64,000 bases of DNA from Kushneria sinocarnis (GCF_003633775.1 NZ_RBIN01000001.1:248001-312000); one strand, 5' to 3'; shown: positions 1 to 8,868, counted from the first letter of the stretch. Numbers and translations: made by a program. Notes: generated by a model not told the origin, from the sequence alone.

Positions 1-55
1 CGGCGAGCCAGCAGGGCAGCAGCAGGACCACAAGTTGACGGAACAGGGCGCTCAT
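1..55 (-). CDS. N-terminus of an exported or membrane protein, cut by window edge
   Basis: Only the first 18 codons lie inside the window. They read MSALFRQLVVLLLPCWLA, a short basic start followed by a hydrophobic stretch, as in a signal peptide or membrane anchor. The ATG overlaps the stop codon of the upstream hydrolase gene in an ATGA arrangement, so the two are probably translationally coupled. No family can be assigned from this fragment. Confidence 0.5.
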   Translation of the reverse strand, partial: MSALFRQLVVLLLPCWLA

Positions 56-1047
56 GGCGAGATCTCGCAATGGACGGAGGCGACATTGTCGTTACGCTGC
101 GCCTCGACGAAGTCGAGCAGCACCGTGAACAGTGGCTGCCGGAGCGTCTCGTGTTCATTGACCAGGTGATGCCTGGCCCGGGTATTACGCTCGATGCGGG
201 CCATGGGGAATTGTGCGGCCAGCACCTGCAGGTTCCAGCGCCAGTCGACGGTGGCATCCTGCTCGCCCTGCAGGATCAGGACCGGCAGCGCGCGGGGCGA
301 CAGCATGCAAAACCGCGCCATCCAGCGGCGCATGGCGCGTACCCAGACCAGCGGCAGCCGCTCGGCCTGCAGCGGGTCGCCATGGCGCAGGAAGGCCACG
401 AAGTCGGCATCGGTCGAGTTGGGGTGATGAGTGCGCGGGATCGAGCGCACGAAGGGGCCGGCGATATCGTGCAGCCAGCGCGCCCGTTTCCAGCCGCGCG
501 GGCGGACCAGCGGCGCCAGCAGCACCAGGGCCTGCCAGGGTGAGTGCTCGCGGCGGGAGAGGGCATCGGTGGCAAGGATGGCGCCGCCGGTGCTCTGGCC
601 GATGCCGATCCAGGGGCCCTGCATCAGTGCGCGCTCGTCGAGCTGATCCGTCAGCGCCTGCAGACAGTGGATATAGTCGGCAAAGTCGTCGATGGCCGCG
701 CGCTCGCCGCTGGAGAGGCCATGGCCGGGCAGGTCCCAGAGGATGACCTGCCAGCCGGCAGCGAGCAGGGTCTTCAGCAGATGCCGGTAAAGGCCGAGAT
801 GATCGAAGTAGCCGTGGACCACCACCACGGTACCGTGCGGCGGCTGCGCGGGGCGCCAGCGCTGTACCCAGAGCCGATAGCCGGCGCAGTCGATCTGACC
901 GGCGTCCAGGCCTGCCGCCATCGGTAGCGCCTCGTCGAGGCGGTAGTGGCGCAGATAGGGCGCCAGTACCCCGCCGAGCGGCTCGGGGACAGGGGCCAGC
1001 TCGCCGTAGTCGAGCAGGTTGGCAAAGGGGGCGTTGTGACCGGTCAT
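52..1047 (-). CDS. alpha/beta hydrolase, lysophospholipase-like
   Basis: This 331-residue protein has the layout of serine alpha/beta hydrolases of the monoacylglycerol lipase/lysophospholipase (PldB-like) group. An oxyanion-side VHGY motif lies near residue 77, and the nucleophile elbow GQSTG puts the serine at residue 152. The acid is probably D264 (GEQDATVDW) and the base H293 or H294. There is no signal peptide, so it is probably cytoplasmic or peripheral to the inner membrane. It overlaps by 4 bp a downstream gene that leaves the window and encodes a hydrophobic N-terminus, suggesting a two-gene unit. The fold is clear but the substrate is not; an acyl ester or lysolipid is the usual choice. 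Confidence 0.82.
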   Translation of the reverse strand: MTGHNAPFANLLDYGELAPVPEPLGGVLAPYLRHYRLDEALPMAAGLDAGQIDCAGYRLWVQRWRPAQPPHGTVVVVHGYFDHLGLYRHLLKTLLAAGWQVILWDLPGHGLSSGERAAIDDFADYIHCLQALTDQLDERALMQGPWIGIGQSTGGAILATDALSRREHSPWQALVLLAPLVRPRGWKRARWLHDIAGPFVRSIPRTHHPNSTDADFVAFLRHGDPLQAERLPLVWVRAMRRWMARFCMLSPRALPVLILQGEQDATVDWRWNLQVLAAQFPMARIERNTRARHHLVNEHETLRQPLFTVLLDFVEAQRNDNVASVHCEISP

Positions 1048-1086
1048 GATCGGCCATGCTAGCGCTGCACCGCGGTCAGCGCCAGT

Positions 1087-1458
1087 TCAGCCGCTGCGCG
1101 CGCGCCAGCCGGCGATGGCCACGGCCGCCCAGCCGAGCATCAGCGCCAGACCTCCGAATGGCGTGATCGGCCCTAGCCAGCCGGGCGCGCCCAGTGCAAG
1201 GGCGTAGAGCGAGAGGCAGAACAGCACGATGCCGACTCCCCACAGCCGCAGTGCCAGCCGCTGCCCCCTGAGGGGCTTTTGATGGCGCCAGACCAGTACC
1301 GCCATGGCGGCCAGGGTGTGCCAGGCCTGATAGCGCACCCCGGTGGTGAAGGCGTTCAGCTGCCCGGCATCCAGCCGGTCGGCCAGGCCATGCGCGCCCA
1401 GGGCCACGGTGACCAGTCCCGAGACTCCGACCAGTGCCCAGGCGTGACGTTGGCTCAT
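1087..1458 (-). CDS. DUF423 family small membrane protein (YgdD-like)
   Basis: The product is 123 residues and almost entirely hydrophobic, with about four membrane segments. It carries the family's features: an early GAHGL near residue 21, YQAWHTLA near residue 42, and a C-terminal TPFGGLALMLGW. These identify the DUF423 inner-membrane family, whose function is unknown. I chose the ATG at 1458, which gives the usual family length; an in-frame GTG lies four codons upstream. The reading frame stays open far upstream through antisense of the symporter genes, but that part is not coding. The gene lies 40 bp ahead of the hydrolase gene on the same strand. Confidence 0.85.
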   Translation of the reverse strand: MSQRHAWALVGVSGLVTVALGAHGLADRLDAGQLNAFTTGVRYQAWHTLAAMAVLVWRHQKPLRGQRLALRLWGVGIVLFCLSLYALALGAPGWLGPITPFGGLALMLGWAAVAIAGWRARSG

Positions 1459-1632
1459 GATGATGTACACTCCCCGCCCGGCAGCATATCCGAACGGTCT
1501 GCCCCGGGTCCTGCCATACTGAAGATCTACCGGCCCTGCCGGCCTCGAGCACCTGTGGTGCAGCCGTCCGACAACAACTGACATGGCTTCGCTTCCGCCC
1601 GCGGAAGGAAACCAGCCCGCCGGAGTGCCGCG

Positions 1633-3111
<1,479 letters not shown>

Positions 3112-3161
3112 GCCGCGGCCGATCGCCGATACCCTTTCAACCGCCACATCAGAGTGCCGTC

Positions 3162-4637
3162 ATGGAATTCATTCATACCCTCGAAAATGCGATTCGCGTC
3201 GTGATGGAGCCGGTCAGCGGTTTCATCTGGGGCTATGTCCTGCTCTACCTGCTGCTGGGGGCCGGCGTGCTGTTCACCCTCATGACGAAATTCATGCAGT
3301 TTCGTCTGCTGGGGCACATGGCCCGGGTCACCTTCGGCGGCCGTGGTGCCGGCGAGGGCATCAGCGCCTTTCAGGCCTTTGCCACCTCGCTGGCCTCGCG
3401 GGTGGGCACCGGCAACCTGGCCGGGGTGGCGATTGCCCTCTGGGTCGGCGGCCCCGGGGCCATCTTCTGGATGTGGATGACCGCGCTGGTGGGGCTGGCG
3501 ACCGCCTTCGTCGAATCCACCCTCGCCCAGGTCTACAAGGTGAAGCACGAGGATGGTGTCTTCCGCGGCGGGCCGGCGTACTACATCGAGCGCGGTCTCG
3601 GCCAGCGCTGGATGAGTGTGCTGTTTGCGGTCTTTCTGCTGCTCGCCTATGGCCTGGCTTTCAACGGCGCCCAGGCCAATACCATTGCCCAGGCGATGAG
3701 CGGCGCCTTCAGCGTGCCCCACTGGCTGACCGGACTGGTGCTGGTGGCAGTGACCGCGCTGGTCATCTATGGCGGTATCCGCTCGGTGGCGCGCACCGCC
3801 GAGAAGATCGTGCCGGTCATGGCGGTGGCCTACCTGCTGGTGGCGCTCTACATCCTGGCGGTCAACATCGGCGAGGTACCGGCGATGCTGGCACTGATCG
3901 TCAAGAGTGCGTTCGGCCTGGGTCCGGCCGCCGGCGGGGCGGCCGGGTTTGCGATCAAGGTAGCGATGGAGAATGGCGTCAAGCGCGGGCTGTTCTCCAA
4001 CGAGGCGGGCATGGGCTCGGCGCCCAACGCCGCGGCCACGGCTTCGGTCCGGCATCCGGCGGCCCAGGGGCTGGTGCAGTCCTTCGGGGTGGTCTGCGAT
4101 ACCCTGATCATCTGCAGCTGTACCGCCGTGGTGATCCTGCTGTCCGGGGTGTACGACACCCTGATGGCGAATTCGCCGGGCCAGCAGATCGAGGGCATCC
4201 GGCTGACCCAGGATGCGATGAGCGATCATCTCGGCAGCTTCGGCACCTGGTTCATCGCCATTGCGATCCTGCTGTTCGCCTTCACCTCGATCATCGGCAA
4301 CTACGCCTATGGTGAGATCAACATGGGCTACCTGTTCGGCAAGCGCAGCCGGCCGGCCATTCAGCTGCTGCGGCTGGCAGTGCTGGCGATGGTGATGATC
4401 GGTGCGGTGGCGAAGCTGACCTTCGTCTGGGATTTCGCCGATTTCGCCATGGGGCTGATGGCGACCACCAACCTGGTCGCGATCCTGCTGCTCTCGCCGA
4501 TCGCCCTGCGGGTGTTGAAGGACTATGAGCGCCAGCGCCGCAACGGCGTGCGCGAGCCGGTGTTCGATCCCTCGGTGCTCAGGCGTCCCGATCGGCTCGA
4601 GCCCGGTGTCTGGCCGGAGCGATCTGCCGCCGACTGA
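3162..4637 (+). CDS. sodium:alanine/glycine symporter, AGCS family (copy 2)
   Basis: This 491-residue AGCS carrier aligns with the preceding gene end to end without gaps of note. It keeps the VGTGNLAGVA, GGPGAIFWMW, RGGPAYYIE and SNEAGMGSAPN motifs and even the cytoplasmic tail YERQRRNGVREP. Differences concentrate in the N-terminal segment, in membrane segments around residues 140-160, and at the very end, which would allow different substrate preference or affinity. It starts 50 bp after copy 1 and is probably co-transcribed with it. In salt-adapted bacteria sodium-coupled amino-acid uptake is common, but the sequence does not show whether alanine, glycine or another amino acid is carried. 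Confidence 0.93.
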   Translation: MEFIHTLENAIRVVMEPVSGFIWGYVLLYLLLGAGVLFTLMTKFMQFRLLGHMARVTFGGRGAGEGISAFQAFATSLASRVGTGNLAGVAIALWVGGPGAIFWMWMTALVGLATAFVESTLAQVYKVKHEDGVFRGGPAYYIERGLGQRWMSVLFAVFLLLAYGLAFNGAQANTIAQAMSGAFSVPHWLTGLVLVAVTALVIYGGIRSVARTAEKIVPVMAVAYLLVALYILAVNIGEVPAMLALIVKSAFGLGPAAGGAAGFAIKVAMENGVKRGLFSNEAGMGSAPNAAATASVRHPAAQGLVQSFGVVCDTLIICSCTAVVILLSGVYDTLMANSPGQQIEGIRLTQDAMSDHLGSFGTWFIAIAILLFAFTSIIGNYAYGEINMGYLFGKRSRPAIQLLRLAVLAMVMIGAVAKLTFVWDFADFAMGLMATTNLVAILLLSPIALRVLKDYERQRRNGVREPVFDPSVLRRPDRLEPGVWPERSAAD

Positions 4638-4669
4638 CAGGGGGATCGGCGCAGCCCCCGGGGCGGCGT

Positions 4670-4675
4670 TATAAT
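4670..4675 (+). promoter_or_regulatory. -10 box of thiS promoter
   Basis: TATAAT, a perfect -10 hexamer in otherwise GC-rich DNA, lies 35 bp before the thiS ATG. I see no good -35 hexamer at the right distance. The remaining leader is too short for a TPP riboswitch. Confidence 0.55.
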
Positions 4676-4709
4676 GCGGTCGAAATCGATGTCATGTGGA
4701 GGACGGCTC

Positions 4710-4910
4710 ATGCAGCTCACGATCAACGGTGAAAGCCGCGCGGTGGACCAGGCGGCCACGGTGGCCGAGCTGATCGACCGGCTCGGGCTCGCCAACCGCC
4801 GGCTGGCCGTCGAACTCAACGAGATGATCGTGCCCCGCTCGCGCCACGCCGAAACGGCGCTCAGCGAGGGAGATCACATCGAGATCGTACACGCCATCGG
4901 CGGGGGCTGA
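4710..4910 (+). CDS. thiS: sulfur carrier protein ThiS
   Basis: A 66-residue ubiquitin-fold protein ending in the diagnostic Gly-Gly tail (HAIGGG). In thiamine synthesis ThiF adenylates this C-terminus, a persulfide converts it to a thiocarboxylate, and ThiS hands the sulfur to the thiazole synthase ThiG. The start is ATG 4710, preceded by a strong TGGAGGA at 4697; the longer frame upstream is not needed. thiG follows after 95 bp, and the thiS-thiG-trmB order matches other gammaproteobacteria such as Pseudomonas. A perfect TATAAT stands upstream. Confidence 0.93.
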   Translation: MQLTINGESRAVDQAATVAELIDRLGLANRRLAVELNEMIVPRSRHAETALSEGDHIEIVHAIGGG

Positions 4911-5005
4911 GGCGCTGCTCGCCATGCTGCTGCCGGCGGGACGTCAGTGGACGTGACTGCCGGCGGTCCATGCCCTTCACGGGCCCGTTTTTTCAGGAGA
5001 ATGTC

Positions 5006-5809
5006 ATGAGTGCTGACACGCGCCTCGACAGACCGCTGACGATCGCCGGGCAGACCTTCGGCTCGCGGCTGCTGGTGGGCACCGGCAAGTATCGCGATTT
5101 CGACGAGGCCGGCCGGGCGGTCGAGGCCAGCGGCGCCGAGATCGTGACCGTAGCGGTGCGCCGCTCCAACATCGGCCAGTCGCCCGATGAACCCAGCCTG
5201 CTCGATGTCATTTCGCCCGAGCGCTATACCCTGCTGCCCAACACTGCCGGCTGCTTCAATGCCCGCGATGCGGTGCGCACCTGTCAGCTGGCACGCGAGC
5301 TGCTCGACGGGCATTCGCTGGTCAAGCTGGAAGTGCTGGGAGACGAGCAGACGCTCTATCCCAATGTCATTGAAACCGTCAACGCGGCCCGCACCCTGAT
5401 CGACGACGGCTTCAGCGTGATGGTCTATACCAGCGATGACCCCATCGTGGCCGCCGAGCTGGAGTCGATGGGCTGCAGCGCGGTGATGCCGCTGGGCTCG
5501 CTGATCGGCTCCGGCCATGGCCTGCTCAATCCGCACAGCCTGTCGCTGATCATCGAGGCCGCGAATGTGCCGATCCTGGTGGATGCCGGCATCGGCACCC
5601 CCTCGGATGCGTCGCTGGCGATGGAGATGGGCTGTGACGGCGTACTGGTCAATTCGGCCATCGCCCACGCCCGTCAGCCGGTGATGATGGCGGGTGCGAT
5701 GAGAAAGGCGGTCGAGGCCGGTCGCGAGGCCTGGCTGGCCGAGCGCATGCCGCGCAAGACCTATGCCGCCGAGCCCTCCTCCCCGATGGCAGGGCGCATC
5801 AGCAGCTGA
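5006..5809 (+). CDS. thiG: thiazole synthase ThiG
   Basis: A 267-residue TIM-barrel enzyme that builds the thiazole phosphate of thiamine from deoxyxylulose 5-phosphate, dehydroglycine and ThiS thiocarboxylate. Family signatures include [10 protein letters not shown] near residue 20, RRSNIGQ near 52, LPNTAGC at about 77-83, and VKLEVLGDE, where K108 is the expected Schiff-base lysine. Phosphate-binding loops PLGSLIGSG and [10 protein letters not shown] follow. ATG 5006 has CAGGAGA 6 bp upstream; an in-frame ATG at 4970 would add an unconserved extension. The spacer after thiS contains a weak GCCC/GGGC hairpin followed by six Ts just before the ribosome-binding site, which could modulate expression. 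Confidence 0.95.
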   Translation: MSADTRLDRPLTIAGQTFGSRLLVGTGKYRDFDEAGRAVEASGAEIVTVAVRRSNIGQSPDEPSLLDVISPERYTLLPNTAGCFNARDAVRTCQLARELLDGHSLVKLEVLGDEQTLYPNVIETVNAARTLIDDGFSVMVYTSDDPIVAAELESMGCSAVMPLGSLIGSGHGLLNPHSLSLIIEAANVPILVDAGIGTPSDASLAMEMGCDGVLVNSAIAHARQPVMMAGAMRKAVEAGREAWLAERMPRKTYAAEPSSPMAGRISS

Positions 5810-5884
5810 CCCCCTTGTACCCACCCGGACCGGCTTGTCGCTCGTGCGTGATGGCCGGTCTGCATTCGACGATACGATCCAGCC

Positions 5885-6631
5885 ATGTCCCGTGACGAGT
5901 ACCATCAGCCGTTTTCAGCCACACCTGCCGAAGAGCAGTCGAGTGACGCCTCTCGTTCGCCGAAGCGCGAAGTCCGCAGCTATGTCCTGCGCGGCGGCCG
6001 CATGACCCGTGCCCAGCAGCGTGGTCTGGATGAGGTCTTCCCGCGCCTGGGCCTGACCCTGGCCCGGGGGATGATCGACCCCGAGCGCGTGTTCGGCCGG
6101 CGTGCGCCGCTGGTGGTCGAGATCGGCTTCGGCATGGGCGGCTCGCTGCTCGAGCAGGCCCGCACCCATCCGCAGACCGATTTCATCGGTATCGAGGTGC
6201 ATCCGCCCGGGGTGGGCAAGCTGCTCGACGAGGCCGACAAGGCCGGGCTGGATAATCTGCGGGTCTATCGCGAGGATGCCCTGGCCGTGCTCGACGAGGC
6301 GCTGCCGGCCGGCTCGGTCGATACCCTGCAGCTGTTCTTCCCCGATCCCTGGCCGAAAAAGAAGCATCACAAGCGGCGTATCGTCCAGCCGGCCTTTCTC
6401 GAGCGGGTACACCGGGTATTGCAGCCGAACGGGCGTCTGCACATGGCCACCGACTGGGAGAACTACGCCGAACACATGGTGGAAGTCATGAGCACGACGC
6501 CGGGGTTCGTGAATACCGCCGTGGCCGGGGATTACGTGCCGCGTCCCGACTTCCGCCCGCTGACCAAGTTCGAAACCCGGGGCGAACGGCTGGGGCATGG
6601 TGTTTGGGATCTGATCTACCGGCGGACGTGA
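5885..6631 (+). CDS. trmB: tRNA (guanine-N7-)-methyltransferase TrmB
   Basis: A 248-residue SAM-dependent methyltransferase that makes m7G46 in the tRNA variable loop. The SAM-binding motif EIGFGMGGSL lies near residue 75, and the hallmark FPDPWPKKKHHKRR, which contacts the tRNA, near 155. The C-terminal TKFETRGERLGH is also typical of the family. The first 40 residues are polar and variable, as is common. It follows thiG at 75 bp in the same direction, though the functional link is only conserved neighbourhood. Downstream lies gene-poor DNA with inverted repeats. Confidence 0.94.
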   Translation: MSRDEYHQPFSATPAEEQSSDASRSPKREVRSYVLRGGRMTRAQQRGLDEVFPRLGLTLARGMIDPERVFGRRAPLVVEIGFGMGGSLLEQARTHPQTDFIGIEVHPPGVGKLLDEADKAGLDNLRVYREDALAVLDEALPAGSVDTLQLFFPDPWPKKKHHKRRIVQPAFLERVHRVLQPNGRLHMATDWENYAEHMVEVMSTTPGFVNTAVAGDYVPRPDFRPLTKFETRGERLGHGVWDLIYRRT

Positions 6632-6697
6632 GTGCGATACTGCCCACTTCGCCTGCGGTGTGGCGCTGCATCATCACGCCGGCAGCGACAGGGCACT

Positions 6698-6841
6698 AAA
6701 AAGCCGCCCCTGGCGGGGCGGCGAAAGGACCGTGACTAGCTTGATGAGGAGATGACCACTGGGAGGCCTGACCTCCTCCCGGCTGTGGTCATGTGGTGCA
6801 TGGCAAGCACCACACCCTCGAGTCTGGGGAAAGGCTCTGCG
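6698..6841 (-). ncRNA. candidate Fur-regulated small RNA
   Basis: No credible protein gene occupies this stretch. Read on the minus strand, an AT-rich promoter-like block with a Fur-box-like sequence (6848-6869) comes first. Two perfect-arm hairpins follow: TGTGGTGC/GCACCACA (6792-6799 with 6807-6814) and ATGACCAC/GTGGTCAT (6752-6759 with 6785-6792), the second enclosing a GGGAGG/CCTCCC stem. The transcript would end in a GC-rich hairpin plus T-run at 6722-6698. Promoter, structured body of about 140 nt and intrinsic terminator in order is the layout of a RyhB/PrrF-type sRNA. I recognise no known RNA family, and transcription is inferred. Confidence 0.38.
6703..6722 (-). terminator. intrinsic terminator (minus strand)
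   Basis: The 8-bp stem GCCGCCCC/GGGGCGGC has a four-base loop. On the minus strand it is followed directly by five Ts (the A-run at 6698-6702). On the plus strand there is no T-run after it, so it is a poor terminator for trmB and points to a minus-strand transcript. Confidence 0.6.
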
Positions 6842-6850
6842 GCTGTCAAT

Positions 6851-6869
6851 ATGAATGATAATAATTTTT
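6851..6869. promoter_or_regulatory. Fur-box-like AT-rich site
   Basis: ATGAATGATAATAATTTTT stands out sharply in GC-rich DNA. Read on the minus strand it matches about 12 of 19 positions of the Fur consensus GATAATGATAATCATTATC, with the core ATNATNATCATT best conserved. It could serve the putative minus-strand RNA, the plus-strand gene at 6974, or both. Confidence 0.4.
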
Positions 6870-6973
6870 ATTCAGTATTGGGCGCCTTCGACGCCATCGG
6901 CCTCACTTTCGTACCGTCTGACAGGTATGCTGACGGGCGACCCACCAGTCATTACATCCGGACTTGACCAAGC

Positions 6974-7477
6974 ATGTGTGCTGTTCGAATCGATCGTCAC
7001 CACGAGGACCAGCCCCGCCCACCGGTACTGAACGCCCTGATTCTGGTCACGCTGGTGACCATCGTCGTGGCGTGCTGGTATCTCGGCGACTACTACCTGG
7101 GCAGTGCCGGCGAGAGAACCCGCTGGTTTGCGCCGTCGCCCTTCTGCGATGTGCTTGCCGGGTCGTGTCATACCCGGCTGGGGCAGCAGGGGAGTCTGGT
7201 GACCCGGCTGGAGTCGGCGCCGCAACGGGTTCGCGTCAGTGTGACGATCGACGGGCTGGACACCCGGGCAGTAGAGGCCCAGCTCGAGGGGCGCAGCGTG
7301 TACACCGGAGAGCAGGAAATCCGGCTGCAGCAGGTCGCGCCGCATCGCTATGCGGGCACCCTGCCGATGGCGTCCTGTGAGCGCGACTCACACAGCTGGC
7401 GGCTGCGTATTCGAGTCGAGGATCGGGCGGGTGTACGACTGGGCAGCTGGTACGACTTCGACTCGCCCTGTCAATAG
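6974..7477 (+). CDS. unknown membrane-anchored protein
   Basis: This 167-residue protein has one clear membrane segment near residues 19-38 (LNALILVTLVTIVVACWYLG). A soluble C-terminal part of about 125 residues follows, with four cysteines (two in an FCDVLAGSC pair, one in ASCERD, one in the terminal SPCQ) and beta-rich alternation. That suggests a periplasmic beta-sandwich with disulfides. I do not recognise the family; a resemblance to FixH/YtkA-like small periplasmic domains is only an impression. No strong ribosome-binding site precedes ATG 6974. Codon use looks like its neighbours, and the frame is free of stops with a sensible topology, so I take it as real. Confidence 0.6.
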   Translation: MCAVRIDRHHEDQPRPPVLNALILVTLVTIVVACWYLGDYYLGSAGERTRWFAPSPFCDVLAGSCHTRLGQQGSLVTRLESAPQRVRVSVTIDGLDTRAVEAQLEGRSVYTGEQEIRLQQVAPHRYAGTLPMASCERDSHSWRLRIRVEDRAGVRLGSWYDFDSPCQ

Positions 7478-7499
7478 CACGGCGCAAGCTCCGGATGAA

Positions 7500-7508
7500 T
7501 TATCCACA
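7500..7508 (+). promoter_or_regulatory. DnaA box (perfect TTATCCACA)
   Basis: TTATCCACA is an exact match to the high-affinity DnaA box, directly after the stop of the preceding gene. Confidence 0.5.
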
Positions 7509-7534
7509 AAGGCCGCGAGCCGCGAGATGCCGCC

Positions 7535-7543
7535 TGTGGGTAA
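7535..7543 (-). promoter_or_regulatory. DnaA-box-like site, one mismatch
   Basis: On the minus strand this reads TTACCCACA, one change from TTATCCACA. It lies 27 bp from the first box in inverted orientation. Confidence 0.35.
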
Positions 7544-7734
7544 TTGACAGGATGACGAAAATTCGTTATCGGCAATTGCGGGGATGAAATATTTTTCCTT
7601 TCAGATCATTGAGTTGATTGAGCTCAATGTCTGCGGCCGGGCCATTCGGTGCTACCCTGTCAAGCTGCTGCGACCCGAGTCGAAGGCCGCCAGCAGGTGG
7701 AAAATTCATGACTCGCCACACTTGTTCCACATAA

Positions 7735-7743
7735 TTATCCACA
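7735..7743 (+). promoter_or_regulatory. DnaA box (perfect TTATCCACA)
   Basis: A second exact TTATCCACA, in the same orientation as the first. It is preceded at 7723-7731 by a degenerate TGTTCCACA, so two box-like elements sit 12 bp apart. Confidence 0.5.
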
Positions 7744-7817
7744 CCCTCGTCCACCGGCATGACGGGCTGAACGCCGGAACGGCGGGGTAGCACCGCAGGC
7801 ACAACGCAACAACGCAA

Positions 7818-7846
7818 CAACGCCCGGGTGGCGTGCCCGGGCGTTG
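7818..7846 (-). terminator. probable terminator of FKBP gene
   Basis: Perfect 11-bp arms CAACGCCCGGG/CCCGGGCGTTG flank a 7-nt loop, 25 bp after the FKBP stop on the minus strand. The following minus-strand sequence is T-rich (TTGCGTTGTTGCGTTG) but lacks a clean T-run. Confidence 0.6.
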
Positions 7847-7870
7847 CGGAGACAGCGTAACAGTGGCTGC

Positions 7871-8803
7871 TCAGTTGGCTGTCGTCGGCTCGGAAGCCGT
7901 GCTGCCACCGGTAGCGGAAGCCGCGCTGCTCGACTGGCCGGCGCCGCCCTGAGCGTTACCGGCACCTTCCACCGAGCTTTCGACATCATCCCCGACCGCG
8001 ATCAGATGCACCTTGAAGATGAGCGTCTGATTGGGGCCGATCGGACCGGTACCGCCCTGGCCGTAGGCCAGCTCGGCCGGCACATAGATCATCCAGGTGG
8101 CGCCTTCGGGCATCATCTGGAGTGCCTGCTGCCAGCCCTCGATGACCTGATTGACCTGGAAGGTAACCGGCTGACCGCGCTCGTAGGAGCTGTCGAAGAC
8201 CTCACCGTCGATGGTCTTGCCTTCGTAATCGACCTTGACCTGTTCTTCGGCGGCCGGCTTCGGGCCATTGCCTTCCTCAACGACCTTGTACTGCAGGCCG
8301 GAGTCGGTGGTCTGGACCCCATCCTTCTGAGCGTTCTGCTTGAGGAACTTCTCGCCGGCGGCCTTGTTCTCCTTGGCCGCCTGCTGCTGCTGCTGCTGCT
8401 GCTGGGCAATCATCTTCTGCTGATACTGCTTCAGGGCCTGACTGATCTGGTCCTGGCTCAGCTTGAGATCATTGCCGTTATAGCCGTCGCGGATACCCTG
8501 AGTGAAGGTGTCGAGATCCAGATCACTCATGTCCTGGCTCATGTTCTGGGCCATGGTGGCGCCGATGGCGTAGCTCAGCCGGGCCTGATCGGACTCGAAC
8601 GGGCCGTTGTCGCTGCCGTTCCCGGCACCCTGCTGCTCGCTGCTGCCATCACCGCCCTGAGCCTGTGCGTTGCCGGCCTGCTGGCTGCTCTGCTGCTGGC
8701 TGTTGTTCGCTTGATCGGTCTGCTCGCTGTCATCCGAGCCGCCGGAGCAACCGCTCAGGATCAGCAGGGCACTGAGCGTGGCGACGCTCGCCAGTTTATT
8801 CAT
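7871..8803 (-). CDS. FKBP-type peptidyl-prolyl isomerase, lipoprotein
   Basis: A 310-residue envelope foldase of the FkpA/Mip type. The N-terminus is a lipoprotein signal with lipobox LSGC and C19 as the lipidated cysteine. A Ser/Gln/Asn/Gly-rich linker (about 20-75) follows, then the helical FKBP_N dimerisation region (LSYAIGATMAQNMSQDMSDL), a run of eight glutamines encoded by eight CAG codons, and the FKBP catalytic domain. That domain includes VDYEGKTIDGEVFDSS, a conserved GWQQALQMMPEGA, and LAYGQGG. A Ser/Ala-rich tail of about 45 residues is unusual. ATG 8803 has AGGAG upstream. It is monocistronic, with a terminator hairpin downstream and an inverted repeat in the leader. Confidence 0.93.
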   Translation of the reverse strand: MNKLASVATLSALLILSGCSGGSDDSEQTDQANNSQQQSSQQAGNAQAQGGDGSSEQQGAGNGSDNGPFESDQARLSYAIGATMAQNMSQDMSDLDLDTFTQGIRDGYNGNDLKLSQDQISQALKQYQQKMIAQQQQQQQQAAKENKAAGEKFLKQNAQKDGVQTTDSGLQYKVVEEGNGPKPAAEEQVKVDYEGKTIDGEVFDSSYERGQPVTFQVNQVIEGWQQALQMMPEGATWMIYVPAELAYGQGGTGPIGPNQTLIFKVHLIAVGDDVESSVEGAGNAQGGAGQSSSAASATGGSTASEPTTAN

Positions 8804-8831
8804 GAAAACTCCTGGGACTGGGGACTTTGAA

Positions 8832-8868
8832 CGAGTGGTGGCGCAGGCGCTGCGGTTGTCACCACTCG
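8832..8868. repeat. inverted repeat in FKBP leader
   Basis: CGAGTGGTG at 8832-8840 and CACCACTCG at 8860-8868 are perfect 9-bp arms around a 19-bp spacer. They start about 28 bp upstream of the FKBP ATG, so they could form an mRNA hairpin or an operator. Confidence 0.5.

Larger units (their letters stand above)
7478..7870. other. 393-bp non-coding region with DnaA-box-like sites and AT-rich core
   Basis: No plausible gene lies here. The stretch contains two perfect TTATCCACA boxes and one reverse near-box. Between them is an AT-rich core (about 7554-7615, including AAATATTTTTCC) and a perfect 12-bp palindrome ATTGAGCTCAAT at 7617-7628. The right end holds the terminator of the FKBP gene. Confidence 0.6.

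Noticed and set aside
1459-1632. Glycine riboswitch upstream of the symporter genes
   Set aside because: The 174 bp contain only short GC-rich repeats and none of the conserved tandem aptamer elements.
4638-4709. TPP riboswitch ahead of thiS, and likewise ahead of thiD
   Set aside because: The thiS leader is too short, and neither leader has the conserved CUGAGA and ACCUGA elements.
6752-6967. Plus-strand frame of 71 codons across the hairpins after trmB
   Set aside because: It runs through perfect inverted repeats and an AT-rich promoter-like block, with no protein-like pattern.
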